From Pseudomonas silesiensis (GTDB lineage: Bacteria; Pseudomonadota; Gammaproteobacteria; Pseudomonadales; Pseudomonadaceae), in assembly GCF_001661075.1 (NCBI RefSeq), contig NZ_CP014870.1, positions 4,484,501-4,548,500 on the forward strand: a stretch of 64,000 nt of DNA, in the 5' to 3' direction. Under the pieces are notes generated by a model. It had not been told where the DNA came from. It ran no database searches and saw only the letters and a list, made by a program, of their open reading frames with translations. Below, piece by piece: positions 44,205 to 53,099 of this stretch. Numbering within the stretch: the first letter of the stretch is position 1; each line of letters begins with the position of its first letter. The translations under genes were made by a program, and so were the position numbers.

Positions 44205-46317
44205 GAACGCTCGTGGGTCTATACGTTAGATCAATATCACTGAAGGCTGTGCGGTCTCCAATCAGGCGGTCACATCTACGCACCCTCTTGATACCGGCTC
44301 TTTCGCGCCACCATGTACTCACCAACCCTATTGAACCTGAACCACAATCTGTGATTTCAAATCGCTAATCATGGAGCCAATCACTGAACTCATGCCTTTG
44401 AAATCTTCAGGACTGCATAACGTACTGGGGTTGTGAAACTTCAGGTATCGACGAACGACCACCGCGCCAGGTTCTTTTGAGTAGTTGGAAATGTACTCAA
44501 ATTTTTCATGGCGCAAGGTCATCGATTTAGGCACCGCGACAATGCTGACCTCTTTTGCAAACTCAAAACGCGCCTGCTCTTCAGTCTCTACCGAGATACA
44601 GGTAAAGGCCTGAACACGATTGCTCTCCGCCGCGAAGGTAAAAACGTTCTGCGCAATACCTCCCGCGAAGCTGCTCATAGTGAAAATCCCCGTAGGTCCT
44701 GGAAAGGCAACCAGATTCTCCGACAGACCAACCATTTTTATTGAAAGTTCGTTATTGCCGGCCTCAAGCTGGGTAGCGCTGAACGCTCCTTTACCCGTCT
44801 GCCCAAAACTCGCCAAGACTTTTTGCACCAACTGGTTCCTATCAACGGCGCTCATCGAGTTAACAGCGTAACGGTTGGCTTCTGCTGCCCAACCTGTGAT
44901 TCGGGAGGAGTGAGTAAACTCGGCTTCACCATTTGCGCGAACCTTGAACACCGTATTGCTCTCAACCTTTCCGTCCTGGGTGGAAGGAGTACGTCCCAAC
45001 GTTCCTGACTTGCTGAAAACGACAGGTTTATCCAGAATGAAAATGGGCAGATAACCGCCAGCAACCCCTTCTGCGGTGGAGTCCAGATAAAGATCGAGAG
45101 TCGGAATATAGGTAATAGCATGATTGATCACGCCCAGCGTTGGAACCTTGGGCAAGGTATACGCATTCTCGGCGTTAAGAAGCGCAGGTGTACTCTCTAT
45201 ACCCACCGCCGAGAGCAATGACTCCAACAACGCCACGTGATCTTTGCAGTCTCCATAGCGATTCGCCAGAATCGTTTCAACCGGATTAGGAACGACGCTC
45301 CCCGCCCCCACATAGACAGCGACGTAGCGGATATTTTTTCGTACCCAATCATTCAGGGCAATTGCTTTGTCCCGAGGGTCAATCAGATGGGCGGTTATCG
45401 TTTGCGCCAACTGACTTATGTCTGTTGTTACACGACTCTTGGCCCGGGCATCGTAAGCCTGGGCAAAGACCTTGAAGTCAGGAAATGTAGAAACTGCCAG
45501 ATACTGGCCGTAATCCTGATAGGCGACAGAGCCATTTTCGATACGCGCTTTTTTATCAGGAATATTGTCCCAGCGGTAAAGGGTTCGTCCCGCCATAGTG
45601 ACAGGGTCGCTGGCCTTGAAGCCTCGAGTATCGGCGTACAATGGCATGCTCTGCGGCAAGTCATAAACAAGCGTGTACTGCTTGGTAGGGTGAAACGTGG
45701 GATGGGATAACGACTCGAACTGCTGCGGAAACAATGCAGTGTGGCGATGTGTCCTGGATCGAATAATAAGGCGGTCACCCACAGCGACGTCGGGGAAGAT
45801 GACCACCTTGACCAAGGTATCCTGGAACATTGGCGCGTCTGCTGATTCGCGCTCCTGTTGCTCTTTGATCTGGTCAAACTGTACCAGAAACTTTCGACCA
45901 TCCGGCTTTTGCGTGAATGCTTCGACGACCTCAAGATTTTCAAGACTACGATTGTAGTTTAAGTAATATTGTGAATAAACCTTAACGGCACGTTCTTCGT
46001 TAATCAAGACCACTACGTCATTGGTGGCTATATAGCTGCCGTCTGCGTTAATGACATACTTGCGAATATCTTTCTCGATGGTGACCGAGGTGTCTGCGCC
46101 ATCGTTGTTGGCCAATGCTGGGGTTACTGCCATAAGACAGCAGGCGATGAACCCAAGCAATCGAAAACACTGGAAGATATAAAGTCGCATATGAACACAC
46201 TTGTTAAATTAGATGTGTTCGCAATATACCGCAGCATTACGCAAAAAAAGCATCTCCCTCGACGCCGAAAGTAGAATCAGAACACTCCTACATAGGTCCT
46301 ACAGAAACGTCCTTCAG
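44205..46317. other. AT-richer insert between the emrB 3' end and its degenerate copy
   Basis: About 2.1 kb holding one gene (44328-46190, minus strand) and two short non-coding flanks (44205-44327 and 46191-46317). Base composition and codon choice are visibly more AT-rich than in emrAB or the genes beyond. The flanking 80-base direct repeats suggest integration at, or recombination through, the emrB 3' end. No integrase is present. Confidence 0.6.
44328..46190 (-). CDS. DUF3857 plus transglutaminase-like exported protein
   Basis: A 620-residue exported protein. Signal peptide MRLYIFQCFRLLGFIACCLM through VTPALA, then a DUF3857 beta-rich domain (about 40-210), then a transglutaminase-like cysteine-protease fold (about 255-380). 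The catalytic triad is visible: Cys315 (ANRYGDCKDHVALL), His357 (GVINHAITY) and Asp370 (LYLDSTAE). A third beta domain follows to the end. Such proteins are often found with polysaccharide or envelope functions, but substrate and reaction are unknown. Lower GC and rare-codon use set it apart from its neighbours. Confidence 0.8.
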   Translation of the reverse strand: MRLYIFQCFRLLGFIACCLMAVTPALANNDGADTSVTIEKDIRKYVINADGSYIATNDVVVLINEERAVKVYSQYYLNYNRSLENLEVVEAFTQKPDGRKFLVQFDQIKEQQERESADAPMFQDTLVKVVIFPDVAVGDRLIIRSRTHRHTALFPQQFESLSHPTFHPTKQYTLVYDLPQSMPLYADTRGFKASDPVTMAGRTLYRWDNIPDKKARIENGSVAYQDYGQYLAVSTFPDFKVFAQAYDARAKSRVTTDISQLAQTITAHLIDPRDKAIALNDWVRKNIRYVAVYVGAGSVVPNPVETILANRYGDCKDHVALLESLLSAVGIESTPALLNAENAYTLPKVPTLGVINHAITYIPTLDLYLDSTAEGVAGGYLPIFILDKPVVFSKSGTLGRTPSTQDGKVESNTVFKVRANGEAEFTHSSRITGWAAEANRYAVNSMSAVDRNQLVQKVLASFGQTGKGAFSATQLEAGNNELSIKMVGLSENLVAFPGPTGIFTMSSFAGGIAQNVFTFAAESNRVQAFTCISVETEEQARFEFAKEVSIVAVPKSMTLRHEKFEYISNYSKEPGAVVVRRYLKFHNPSTLCSPEDFKGMSSVIGSMISDLKSQIVVQVQ

Positions 46318-46404
46318 ATGACTATAGTCCGTTTCATCCTCGCCACGGCGATGATGCCTTTGATACGCAAGGTGCAACTACATGCCGTGGCGAGTGCATA
46401 TTTG
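46318..46404 (+). pseudogene. Degenerate copy of the emrB 3' end
   Basis: Reads MTIVRFILATAMMPLIRKVQ in the same frame in which emrB reads MIMVGFILATAMVPLMRKVQ, with further matches to SA before the emrB stop. The natural stop is lost and the frame runs on to 46467. Most differences from emrB are G or C to A or T. It has no ribosome binding site and is not a gene. Confidence 0.8.
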
Positions 46405-46414
46405 AGTCTTGTTG

Positions 46415-46855
46415 TTACTCCTGCGGCATCTTGCGAAAACCTACCGCCAACCGGTTCCAGCTATTGATGGTGCAAATCGCCACGGTCAGGTCGACCAGTT
46501 CCTTGGGAGTGAATTGGGCGGATGCCTGTTCATAGTCTTCGTCTGGCGCGTGGGTCTGGCTCAGTTGCGTCAGGGATTCGGTCCAGGCCAGTGCCGCGCG
46601 TTCGCGGGGGGTGAAGAACGGTGTTTCGCGCCAGACCGACACCGCGTACAGCCGGCGTTCGGTTTCGCCGGCCTTGCGGGCATCGGCGGTGTGCATGTCG
46701 ATGCAGAAGGCGCAGCCGTTGATCTGCGAGGCGCGCAGCTTGACCAGTTCGATCAGCGACTTTTCCAGCGGTAGCTTCGACACGGCGGTATCCAGCGCGA
46801 TCATGGCTTTGAGGGCGTCGGGGGAAGCGGTGTAGAAATCGATACGAGGTTGCAT
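46415..46855 (-). CDS. AhpD-like carboxymuconolactone decarboxylase family protein
   Basis: A 146-residue protein with the CxxC-x3-H redox centre of alkylhydroperoxidase AhpD-type proteins: NGCAFCIDMHTADARK with Cys48, Cys51 and His55. The later segment YEQASAQFTPKELVDLTVAICTINSWNRLAVGFR is the usual family C-terminus. Likely a peroxidase-type thiol enzyme of the YnjA group. Normal GC for this genome. Monocistronic, ending 18 bases from the emrB-like remnant. Confidence 0.88.
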   Translation of the reverse strand: MQPRIDFYTASPDALKAMIALDTAVSKLPLEKSLIELVKLRASQINGCAFCIDMHTADARKAGETERRLYAVSVWRETPFFTPRERAALAWTESLTQLSQTHAPDEDYEQASAQFTPKELVDLTVAICTINSWNRLAVGFRKMPQE

Positions 46856-47003
46856 GGTGAGCTCCAGTTACAAAGGGTGTGGAGCTACGTTAATCCCCCA
46901 CCGTCAGGCAGCAAATAGCCAATTATTGGGAAGTCGAGGATGCCAATGGACGGGCCCGAAAATAATTCATATGGGTAATTGCCATCACCGCACCGACATC
47001 ATT

Positions 47004-47020
47004 AGAATGCGACTCATTCT
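47004..47020 (+). promoter_or_regulatory. Fur-box-like inverted repeat
   Basis: AGAATG, five bases (CGACT), CATTCT: an exact inverted repeat of the kind found before fecI-type genes. It lies 41 bases before the ATG of the fecI/fecR relic. Confidence 0.5.
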
Positions 47021-47061
47021 TGATAACTCGGCCAGGATGCCGGACACGAGTATCCTCGTCC

Positions 47062-47484
47062 ATGTCGCCCTCACCCGAAACGCGTTTGCCAGCCGCTTCG
47101 CCGAATGCCGAATCCCGTTGGCATCTGGAGTCTTTGTTATGGGACATGCCGGAACAGGCGCGCGAAGCCTTCCTGCTCGCCCAGATTCATGGGCATGGCC
47201 GCGCCCGGATCGCGGCGAAGCAGTCTGTGCACAGAAAACCGCCGACGCGTCGACAAACCCTGGCCTATCTTGGATTGATATTGCTGGTCGGCCCCGTTGG
47301 CATGGTTTGGCAACATTCGCCGTTCGAGGACTGGAAAAGTGGCGACCGTACCCTGATCGGTGAACCGCTGGTTCGCCAGGCGTCGACTGACGGCCCACCC
47401 GATTGCAGCCGCCTCCTTGACCTTCGAGCCCCTACGCCCGGTTGCGTAACCACTGCAGAAAACCTCTCTTCTCCACAACCTTAG
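47062..47484 (+). pseudogene. Relic of a fecI-fecR iron-sensing pair (internally deleted)
   Basis: A 140-codon frame that joins two unrelated pieces. WHLESLLWDMPEQAREAFLLAQIHGHG resembles the start of sigma region 4 of FecI-type factors (LDGLPxRVREAFLL...). KPPTRRQTLAYLGLILLVGPVGMVWQ then DWKSGDRTLIGE resembles the membrane helix and start of the periplasmic domain of FecR. Sigma region 2 and nearly all of FecR are missing. The 3' part overlaps the end of the MscS gene on the other strand. A Fur-like box upstream supports its origin. It is probably not functional. Confidence 0.5.
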
Positions 47485-48874
47485 GCACTTCCTGAGTCAG
47501 CGTCCGCGCCTTGTTCAAGCGGAAATCCAGCAGCGCCTTCATCGCCTCGCCGATGTCATGCCGCGCATCCAGGTAAGGTTTGAGGTATTCCTTTTCGATC
47601 CGGTACAGGCTGCAGAATGTCTTGGCGGTGAATTGCGCCGGCAGCGCCGTATCGGACAGGATCCCGCCCTCGCCGATCACCTCGCCCGGCCCCATGCGTC
47701 CGGACTCGAACAGGACTCCACCACGGCTCAGTTCCACCGAGATCACGCCGGATTCGATGATCAACAGATGATCGCTGACCTCCCCTGCCGGCAGGATCAG
47801 TTCCCCGGCGCGAAAGGTTTGCAGTGTCATGTTCTGGCTGAGGGTGTCCTTCTCTTCCTGGCGCAGGGTCGAGAAGATGGTCGAGGTGTCGAGCAATGCC
47901 CGTGGCCGTGACAGGTTGGCCGGTGCATTCGATTCGACGCTCGACAACAGGCTGACGCCGGAGGCGTGCAAGTGCCGGTATGCCAGGTCGAACAGCTGGT
48001 TGCGCACCATGCGCTTCTGATCCATGGACTCGACGAAGCCACTGATTTCGTATTCCATCCCGGCGCTGCTGGAGCTTTTCAACGAGACACTGGGCGCCGG
48101 TTTGCCCAGCAACTGGCGACAGCCCTGCATGGCGCGTTCCAGGGCTTCGATCACCGTGTTCGGACGGGCGTGGGGGCTCAGTTGCAGGCTGATCGAGACG
48201 CCGAAGATGTCGCTCGGGCGGCTGAAATTGATGATCTTGGCCTTGGCCGCCAGCGAGTTGGGAATCACCGCCATGCTGCCCTGGGCGGTTTGCAGGCGCG
48301 TGGCGCGCCAGTCGATGTCGGTGACCCGGCCTTCGGTGCCGTCGATGGAGATCCAGTCATCCAGTTGGTAGGGTTTGGTGGTGTTGAGGACGATCCCGGA
48401 GAACACGTCACTGAGGGTGCTTTGCAGGGCCAGGCCGACGATGATAGCCAAGGCGCCGGAGGTGGCCAGGACGCCCTTGACCGGGAGTTCGAGCACGTAG
48501 GCCAGGGCGGCGATGATGGCGATCAGAAAGATCACCGCGCCGAGCAGATCCTGCAATAGCCGCCCGGTGTGTCCGACCCGTTGCATCATCACCGCGCCGA
48601 TCAGCACCGTCAGGGTCCGCGCGCCGAACAGCCACCAACCGATCTGCAAACCGATCGCGGCCAGGTGCAGCGGGATGTTGTCCGCCCAGGGCGCCGGCTC
48701 CAGCGGGTTCAGGCCTTCGTTGAACAGCACGACGCTGAACAGCGAGAAAATCACCACCCGCACCACCAGTTTCCAGTGGCTGCCACTGGCGCTGAGCAAC
48801 CGCCACAGGCCGAGATCGATCAGGATCAGGACCAGGGCGCAGAGCAAGGGGTGATCGGTGAGCAGGGACAGCAT
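47432..48874 (-). CDS. MscS-family mechanosensitive channel with cyclic-nucleotide-binding domain
   Basis: A 480-residue membrane protein. Four or five helices (about 8-165), the last being the Gly/Ala-rich pore helix VLATSGALAIIVGLALQSTL. The MscS beta domain and vestibule follow (about 170-330, PYQLDDWISIDGTEGRVTDIDWRATRL). A cNMP-binding domain is at the C-terminus (about 345-465, with GELILPAGEVSDHLLIIESGVI and GEVIGEGGIL). The same fusion is known in other bacteria as a cyclic-nucleotide-gated MscS subfamily. The phosphate cassette Arg-Ala/Ser pair is not clear. GGAG precedes the ATG. Confidence 0.88.
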   Translation of the reverse strand: MLSLLTDHPLLCALVLILIDLGLWRLLSASGSHWKLVVRVVIFSLFSVVLFNEGLNPLEPAPWADNIPLHLAAIGLQIGWWLFGARTLTVLIGAVMMQRVGHTGRLLQDLLGAVIFLIAIIAALAYVLELPVKGVLATSGALAIIVGLALQSTLSDVFSGIVLNTTKPYQLDDWISIDGTEGRVTDIDWRATRLQTAQGSMAVIPNSLAAKAKIINFSRPSDIFGVSISLQLSPHARPNTVIEALERAMQGCRQLLGKPAPSVSLKSSSSAGMEYEISGFVESMDQKRMVRNQLFDLAYRHLHASGVSLLSSVESNAPANLSRPRALLDTSTIFSTLRQEEKDTLSQNMTLQTFRAGELILPAGEVSDHLLIIESGVISVELSRGGVLFESGRMGPGEVIGEGGILSDTALPAQFTAKTFCSLYRIEKEYLKPYLDARHDIGEAMKALLDFRLNKARTLTQEVPKVVEKRGFLQWLRNRA

Positions 48875-48943
48875 CGAGCGACTCCAGACACGTGCGGATG
48901 GGCACAGTGTAGGAGGATTTGATGTCTTCAGAACACCACAAAA

Positions 48944-48966
48944 CCCTGTGGGAGCGGGCTTGCCCG
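48944..48966. repeat. REP arm, left part split by the IS element
   Basis: CCCTGTGGGAGCGGGCTTGC then CCG, cut at 48966 by the IS. It continues at 50248 with CCGCGATGGCGG. Confidence 0.85.
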
Positions 48967-50247
48967 GGTAGAAACCGGAGACATCCTTTACGTTTTAAAC
49001 CGGAGACATCGTTTACAGGTATGAAATACGGTCAGGAGGTGCCTGACCATGCCCTGGAATCGAGAGTCCCCAATGGATCAACGAATCAAACTCATAGGCG
49101 ACTGGCTGCAAGGCAGCTATTCCAAAAGCGAGTTGGCCCGTCACTACGGGCTCAGCCGACCCACTTTGGATAAATGGCTTGCGCGCTACGAAACACAGGG
49201 CATTGATGGGCTCAAGGAACTGTCACGGCGTCCGCATACGAGCCCTTTCAAAATCAGCGATGAGGTGCTTGAGCTGCTAGTCGCGTACAAGCGCGAGCAT
49301 CACAGCTGGGGACCTGAGAAGCTGGTGCATAACCTTAAGATTGATCATCCAGAGTTGTCTTGGCCAACAGTCAGCACGGCAGGCGAATGGCTTAAGCGAG
49401 CAGGTCTGGTGCAAAAACGTCGTTTCCTCAATCGCCCGCCAGCGGGGAAAAATCCGCTGCGCGACGCTACTGCGCCTAATCAGACATGGGCGGCGGATTT
49501 CAAAGGTGACTTCGCGCTTCAGAACGGCCAACGTTGTTACCCACTGACCATTACTGATCACGTCAGCCGATTTCTATTGCTGTGCAGAGCGCAAAGCAGC
49601 GTTGCCGGGGCTCGCGAAGGGTTCGACTGGGCGTTTCGGGAGTACGGGTTGCCTAATGTGATTCGCACAGACAACGGCTCCCCCTTTGCCTCCACCGGCA
49701 TTTCGCGCATATCCAGCCTGGCGGCTTGGTGGATACGCCTAGGGATCTACCCTGAGCGAATCCAGCCGGGGCGGCCTGACCAGAATGGCCGTCATGAGCG
49801 CATGCATCGAACGCTCAAGGCTGCATTACTTCATGCGCCTGAACGTAATCTGGTGGAACAACAGTTGGCATTTGAACAGTTTCGACAGGAGTTCAATTAC
49901 GTAAGACCTCATAAGGCTTTAGAGATGAAGGTTCCTGCGGATCTGTATAAGCCTTCGCCAAGGCAGTACGACGGACGCGTGCCTGAGGCTGATTACGCTT
50001 CGGATATGAGGATCCGCATGATCCGACAAAATGGATCGATGAAATGGAAAGGCAAAATGATTTTCGTCAGTGAATCTTTGGCAGGTGAGGCGCTAGGACT
50101 GAAGGAAGTGGACGATGATGTGTGGGATATTTACCTTTGCAACTACCTTTTAGGCAGACTGAAAAGCGGCGAGAGCCGCCTTTCAAGCCAACAGAAACGT
50201 AAAGGATGTCCCCGGTTTCAGTCGTAAAGGATGTGTCCGTTTCTACA
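48967..50247 (+). mobile_element. IS481-like insertion sequence, about 1.28 kb
   Basis: Left end GGTAGAAACCGGAGACATCC, right end (minus strand) TGTAGAAACGGACACATCCT, imperfect inverted repeats sharing GTAGAAAC and ACATCC. Each end has a second inner copy of the motif (AAACCGGAGACATCGTTTAC near 48998 and its counterpart near 50200-50222). The flanks show a 3-base duplication CCG (48964-48966 and 50248-50250). Removing the element plus one CCG restores a continuous REP arm. Confidence 0.85.
49049..50227 (+). CDS. IS481-family transposase
   Basis: A 392-residue DDE transposase, apparently intact. N-terminal helix-turn-helix (about 10-55, GDWLQGSYSKSELARHYGLS), a second HTH (about 70-125), then the rve integrase core with Asp in WAADFKGDF, Asp in IRTDNGSPF, and Glu in NGRHERMHRTLK. 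RPHKALEMKVPADLY is the usual IS481/IS3-type tail. AGGAGG lies 9 bases before the ATG. An in-frame ATG at 49073 is an alternative start. Confidence 0.92.
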   Translation: MPWNRESPMDQRIKLIGDWLQGSYSKSELARHYGLSRPTLDKWLARYETQGIDGLKELSRRPHTSPFKISDEVLELLVAYKREHHSWGPEKLVHNLKIDHPELSWPTVSTAGEWLKRAGLVQKRRFLNRPPAGKNPLRDATAPNQTWAADFKGDFALQNGQRCYPLTITDHVSRFLLLCRAQSSVAGAREGFDWAFREYGLPNVIRTDNGSPFASTGISRISSLAAWWIRLGIYPERIQPGRPDQNGRHERMHRTLKAALLHAPERNLVEQQLAFEQFRQEFNYVRPHKALEMKVPADLYKPSPRQYDGRVPEADYASDMRIRMIRQNGSMKWKGKMIFVSESLAGEALGLKEVDDDVWDIYLCNYLLGRLKSGESRLSSQQKRKGCPRFQS

Positions 50248-50321
50248 CCGCGATGGCGGTTGAACAGTCACATTTGCAGTGACTGTCAGACCGCTATCGC
50301 GGGCAAGCCCGCTCCCACAGG
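50248..50321. repeat. Remainder of the split REP pair
   Basis: CCGCGATGGCGGT continues the left arm from 48966. The right arm ends GCCCGCTCCCACAGG at 50321, complementary to the piece before the IS. Confidence 0.85.
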
Positions 50322-50339
50322 TTATGCGTGTTGCCAGCT

Positions 50340-50966
50340 TTATTTGGCGTTGGTCAGCGCGTTGTAGCTGGTAAACAGGTTGCGATAGTCCGGGATGTGG
50401 TTGGAGAACAAGGTGCCCAGCCCTTCCACGTCGTTGCGCCAGTCGCGATGCAGCTCGCAGGCCAGGCCAAACCAGGTCATCAGTTGCGCACCGGAGGACG
50501 ACATGCGGTCCCAGGCCGATTGACGGGTCAGTTCGTTGAAGGTACCGGACGCGTCCGTCACCACGAACACATCGAAGCCTTCAGCCAATGCCGAGAGCGC
50601 CGGGAACGCCACGCACACCTCGGTCACTACGCCCGCGATGATCAGTTGCTTCTTGCCGGTGGCCTTGATCGCCTTGACGAAGTCTTCGTTGTCCCAGGCA
50701 TTGATCTGGCCAGGTCGGGCGATGTACGGCGCGTCCGGGAACAGCGCCTTGAGCTCGGGCACCAGCGGGCCGTTGGGGCCGGTTTCGAAGCTGGTGGTGA
50801 GGATGGTCGGCAGCTTGAAGTACTTGGCCAGGTCCGCCAGGGCCAGCACATTGTTCTTGAAACGGTCCGGTTCGATGTCGCGCACCAGAGACAGCAGGCC
50901 CGCCTGATGATCCACCAACAGAACGGCGGCGTTATCCTTGTCGAGACGTTTGTAAGAAGTAGTCAT
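50340..50966 (-). CDS. ycaC: Isochorismatase-family hydrolase, YcaC type
   Basis: A 208-residue cysteine hydrolase. The catalytic Asp19 (LLVDHQAGLL) and Cys118 (IIAGVVTEVCVAFPAL) are in place, with Lys in KATGKKQ nearby. The length and sequence match YcaC, an octameric-ring enzyme of unknown natural substrate. Single gene, beginning 130 bases from the pirin stop. The pirin-ycaC pairing is common in Pseudomonas by my memory. Confidence 0.9.
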   Translation of the reverse strand: MTTSYKRLDKDNAAVLLVDHQAGLLSLVRDIEPDRFKNNVLALADLAKYFKLPTILTTSFETGPNGPLVPELKALFPDAPYIARPGQINAWDNEDFVKAIKATGKKQLIIAGVVTEVCVAFPALSALAEGFDVFVVTDASGTFNELTRQSAWDRMSSSGAQLMTWFGLACELHRDWRNDVEGLGTLFSNHIPDYRNLFTSYNALTNAK

Positions 50967-51090
50967 GGCAATTCCTCGCTTTTAATCGATGCCGAACGGT
51001 GCCGGCGTGAGTGAACTCTGTTTTTCGTCAAACGCGGCCAGACAAGCGTAGTCATCCATGCCTGGCACGCCACAGTGCTGTCGCATTGAA

Positions 51091-51957
51091 TCAACCGCTC
51101 ATCCGACCGAAACGGCCCGATTGGAAGTCGGCAAAGGCTTGATGGATTTCCTGCTCGGTGTTCATCACGAACGGACCATGACCGACGATCGGCTCATCGA
51201 TCGGTTCGCCGCTGAGCAGCAACACCACGGCGTCATTGTTGGCTTCCAGGCTGATCTGATGGCCGTCGCGCTCGAACAACGCCAACTGCCCTTCCCGCAC
51301 CGGCTCCCGGCCATTGACCTGAACCGTGCCGCGCAGCACCACCAAGGCGGTGTTGCGCCCTTCGTGCAGGTCCAGGGTCAGCAGCTTGCCGGCGTTCAAG
51401 CGAAGGTCCCAGACATCGATCGGCGTGAAGGTCCGCGCCTGGCCGGTGTGGCCGTCGAATTCACCGGCGATCAAACGCAGGCTGCCAGCCTGGTCCTTGA
51501 GCGGGATGCTCGGGATGTCGCCATCGAGAATCGTCTGGTATCCGGCGTCGGCCATTTTGTCCCTGGCCGGCAGGTTGACCCACAGCTGTACCATTTCCAG
51601 GGTACCGCCGCTCTTGGCGAAACCTTCGGAGTGGAATTCTTCGTGGAGAATCCCCGACGCCGCAGTCATCCACTGCACGTCGCCGGGACCGATCTTGCCA
51701 CCGCTGCCGGTGGAGTCGCGGTGCTCCAGTTCGCCCTTGTAAACGATAGTCACGGTTTCGAAGCCGCGGTGCGGATGCTGACCAACGCCACGCCGTTCGG
51801 TGGTCGGGGTGAAATCAGCGGGACCGGCGTGATCGAGCAGCAAAAACGGGCTGATGTGTTTGCCCAGGTTGTCGTAGGAAAACAGCGTACGAACCGGGAA
51901 GCCGTCGCCGACCCAATGGGGGCGTGGGCTGGTGTAGATACCGATGATGTTTTTCAT
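51091..51957 (-). CDS. Pirin family protein
   Basis: A 288-residue bicupin. The N-terminal cupin has metal ligands in HPHRGFETVTIVYKGELEHRDS and GILHEEFHSE. The C-terminal cupin has weaker motifs. Some bacterial pirins act as quercetin 2,3-dioxygenases or redox cofactors; the role here is open. The start at 51957 (MKNIIGIYTS) has GGAGAGG upstream; an extended frame is not supported. Divergent from a LysR gene, with 106 bases between them. Confidence 0.9.
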   Translation of the reverse strand: MKNIIGIYTSPRPHWVGDGFPVRTLFSYDNLGKHISPFLLLDHAGPADFTPTTERRGVGQHPHRGFETVTIVYKGELEHRDSTGSGGKIGPGDVQWMTAASGILHEEFHSEGFAKSGGTLEMVQLWVNLPARDKMADAGYQTILDGDIPSIPLKDQAGSLRLIAGEFDGHTGQARTFTPIDVWDLRLNAGKLLTLDLHEGRNTALVVLRGTVQVNGREPVREGQLALFERDGHQISLEANNDAVVLLLSGEPIDEPIVGHGPFVMNTEQEIHQAFADFQSGRFGRMSG

Positions 51958-52063
51958 CCTGCCTCTCCAATTCTGTTGTGTGACGCGATGAACAAAGCTT
52001 AAATCCGCAGCCTTTGATGCACTAGACTGCAAAAATCAGCCTTAGCGTTCTATATGGAGAACG

Positions 52064-52972
52064 ATGGTGGAAGACCTCAACACCCTCTACTACTTCACCC
52101 AAGTGGTGGAGCACGGCGGTTTCGCCCCGGCGGGACGGGCGCTGGACATGCCCAAGTCCAAGCTCAGCCGGCGCATCGCCGAGCTCGAGGAACGCCTCGG
52201 AGTGCGCCTGCTGCACCGCACCAGTCGGCATTGTTCGCTGACCGAAATCGGCCAGGCCTATTACCAGCGCTGCCTGGCCATGCGCGTGGAAGCGGAAAGC
52301 GCCGCCGAACTGATCGAACGCAATCGCTCCGAACCCCAGGGGCTGGTGCGCATCAGTTGCCCCACTGCCCTGCTCAATTCCTGGGTCGGGCCGATGCTGA
52401 CCCGCTACATGCTCAAGTACCCCCTGGTGGAGTTGTTTATCGAAAGCACCAACCGCCGGGTCGACCTGATCCACGAAGGTTTCGACATCGCCCTGCGGGT
52501 GCGCTTTCCGCCGCTGGAAAATACCGACATGGTGATGAAGGTGCTGGGCAACAGCACCCAGAGCCTGGTGGGCAGCCCGGCGTTTTGCGAACGCCTGTCG
52601 TCACCCGCCGCCCCGGCCGACCTCAGCGGTTTGCCGAGCCTGCATTGGGGTGCGGCGCAGCGTGAATATCAGTGGGAGCTGTTCGGCGCCGCTGGCGCCA
52701 GTGCGGTGATCCGACATGCGCCGCGGATGGTCACCGATGACCTGTTGGCGTTGCGTCACGCGGTGTTGGCGGGGATCGGCATCGCCCACCTGCCCAACGT
52801 GGTGGTGCGCGACGACATCGCCGCCGGCCGCCTGGTGGAGCTGGTGCCGGGCTGGGCCCCCAAGTGCGGGATCGTGCATGCGATATTCCCGTCGCGCCGC
52901 GGGTTGCTGCCGTCGGTGCGGACGTTGATCGACTTTCTGGGGGAGGAATTCAGTCATAGCGATATTGCCTAG
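52064..52972 (+). CDS. LysR-family transcriptional regulator
   Basis: A 302-residue LTTR. The wHTH (about 3-63) reads LNTLYYFTQVVEHGGFAPAGR and PKSKLSRRIAELEERLGVRLL. The effector domain is about 90-295. The opening YYFTQVVEHGGF and the RRVDLIHEGFDIALRVRFP motif are typical of the CrgA/AaeR-like subgroup. It is divergent from the pirin gene and is the likely regulator of pirin. ATGGAGA gives an acceptable ribosome binding site. Confidence 0.9.
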   Translation: MVEDLNTLYYFTQVVEHGGFAPAGRALDMPKSKLSRRIAELEERLGVRLLHRTSRHCSLTEIGQAYYQRCLAMRVEAESAAELIERNRSEPQGLVRISCPTALLNSWVGPMLTRYMLKYPLVELFIESTNRRVDLIHEGFDIALRVRFPPLENTDMVMKVLGNSTQSLVGSPAFCERLSSPAAPADLSGLPSLHWGAAQREYQWELFGAAGASAVIRHAPRMVTDDLLALRHAVLAGIGIAHLPNVVVRDDIAAGRLVELVPGWAPKCGIVHAIFPSRRGLLPSVRTLIDFLGEEFSHSDIA

Positions 52973-53099
52973 GGCCGCGGCCTTCGCGGGGCCCATTCGT
53001 GACTTGCGGTAAACATTGCTTTGCCTCACCAGCGGTTTTTCTCAAGGATCCAGGCGTGGATACTCGTGCCCATTCCCACTGCAACCCCTGGAGTCATTG

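Noticed and set aside
46213..46467. 84-codon plus-strand frame after the DUF3857 gene as a gene
   Set aside because: Its middle is the degenerate emrB 3' copy and the rest is non-homologous, with no ribosome binding site. It is treated as a remnant.
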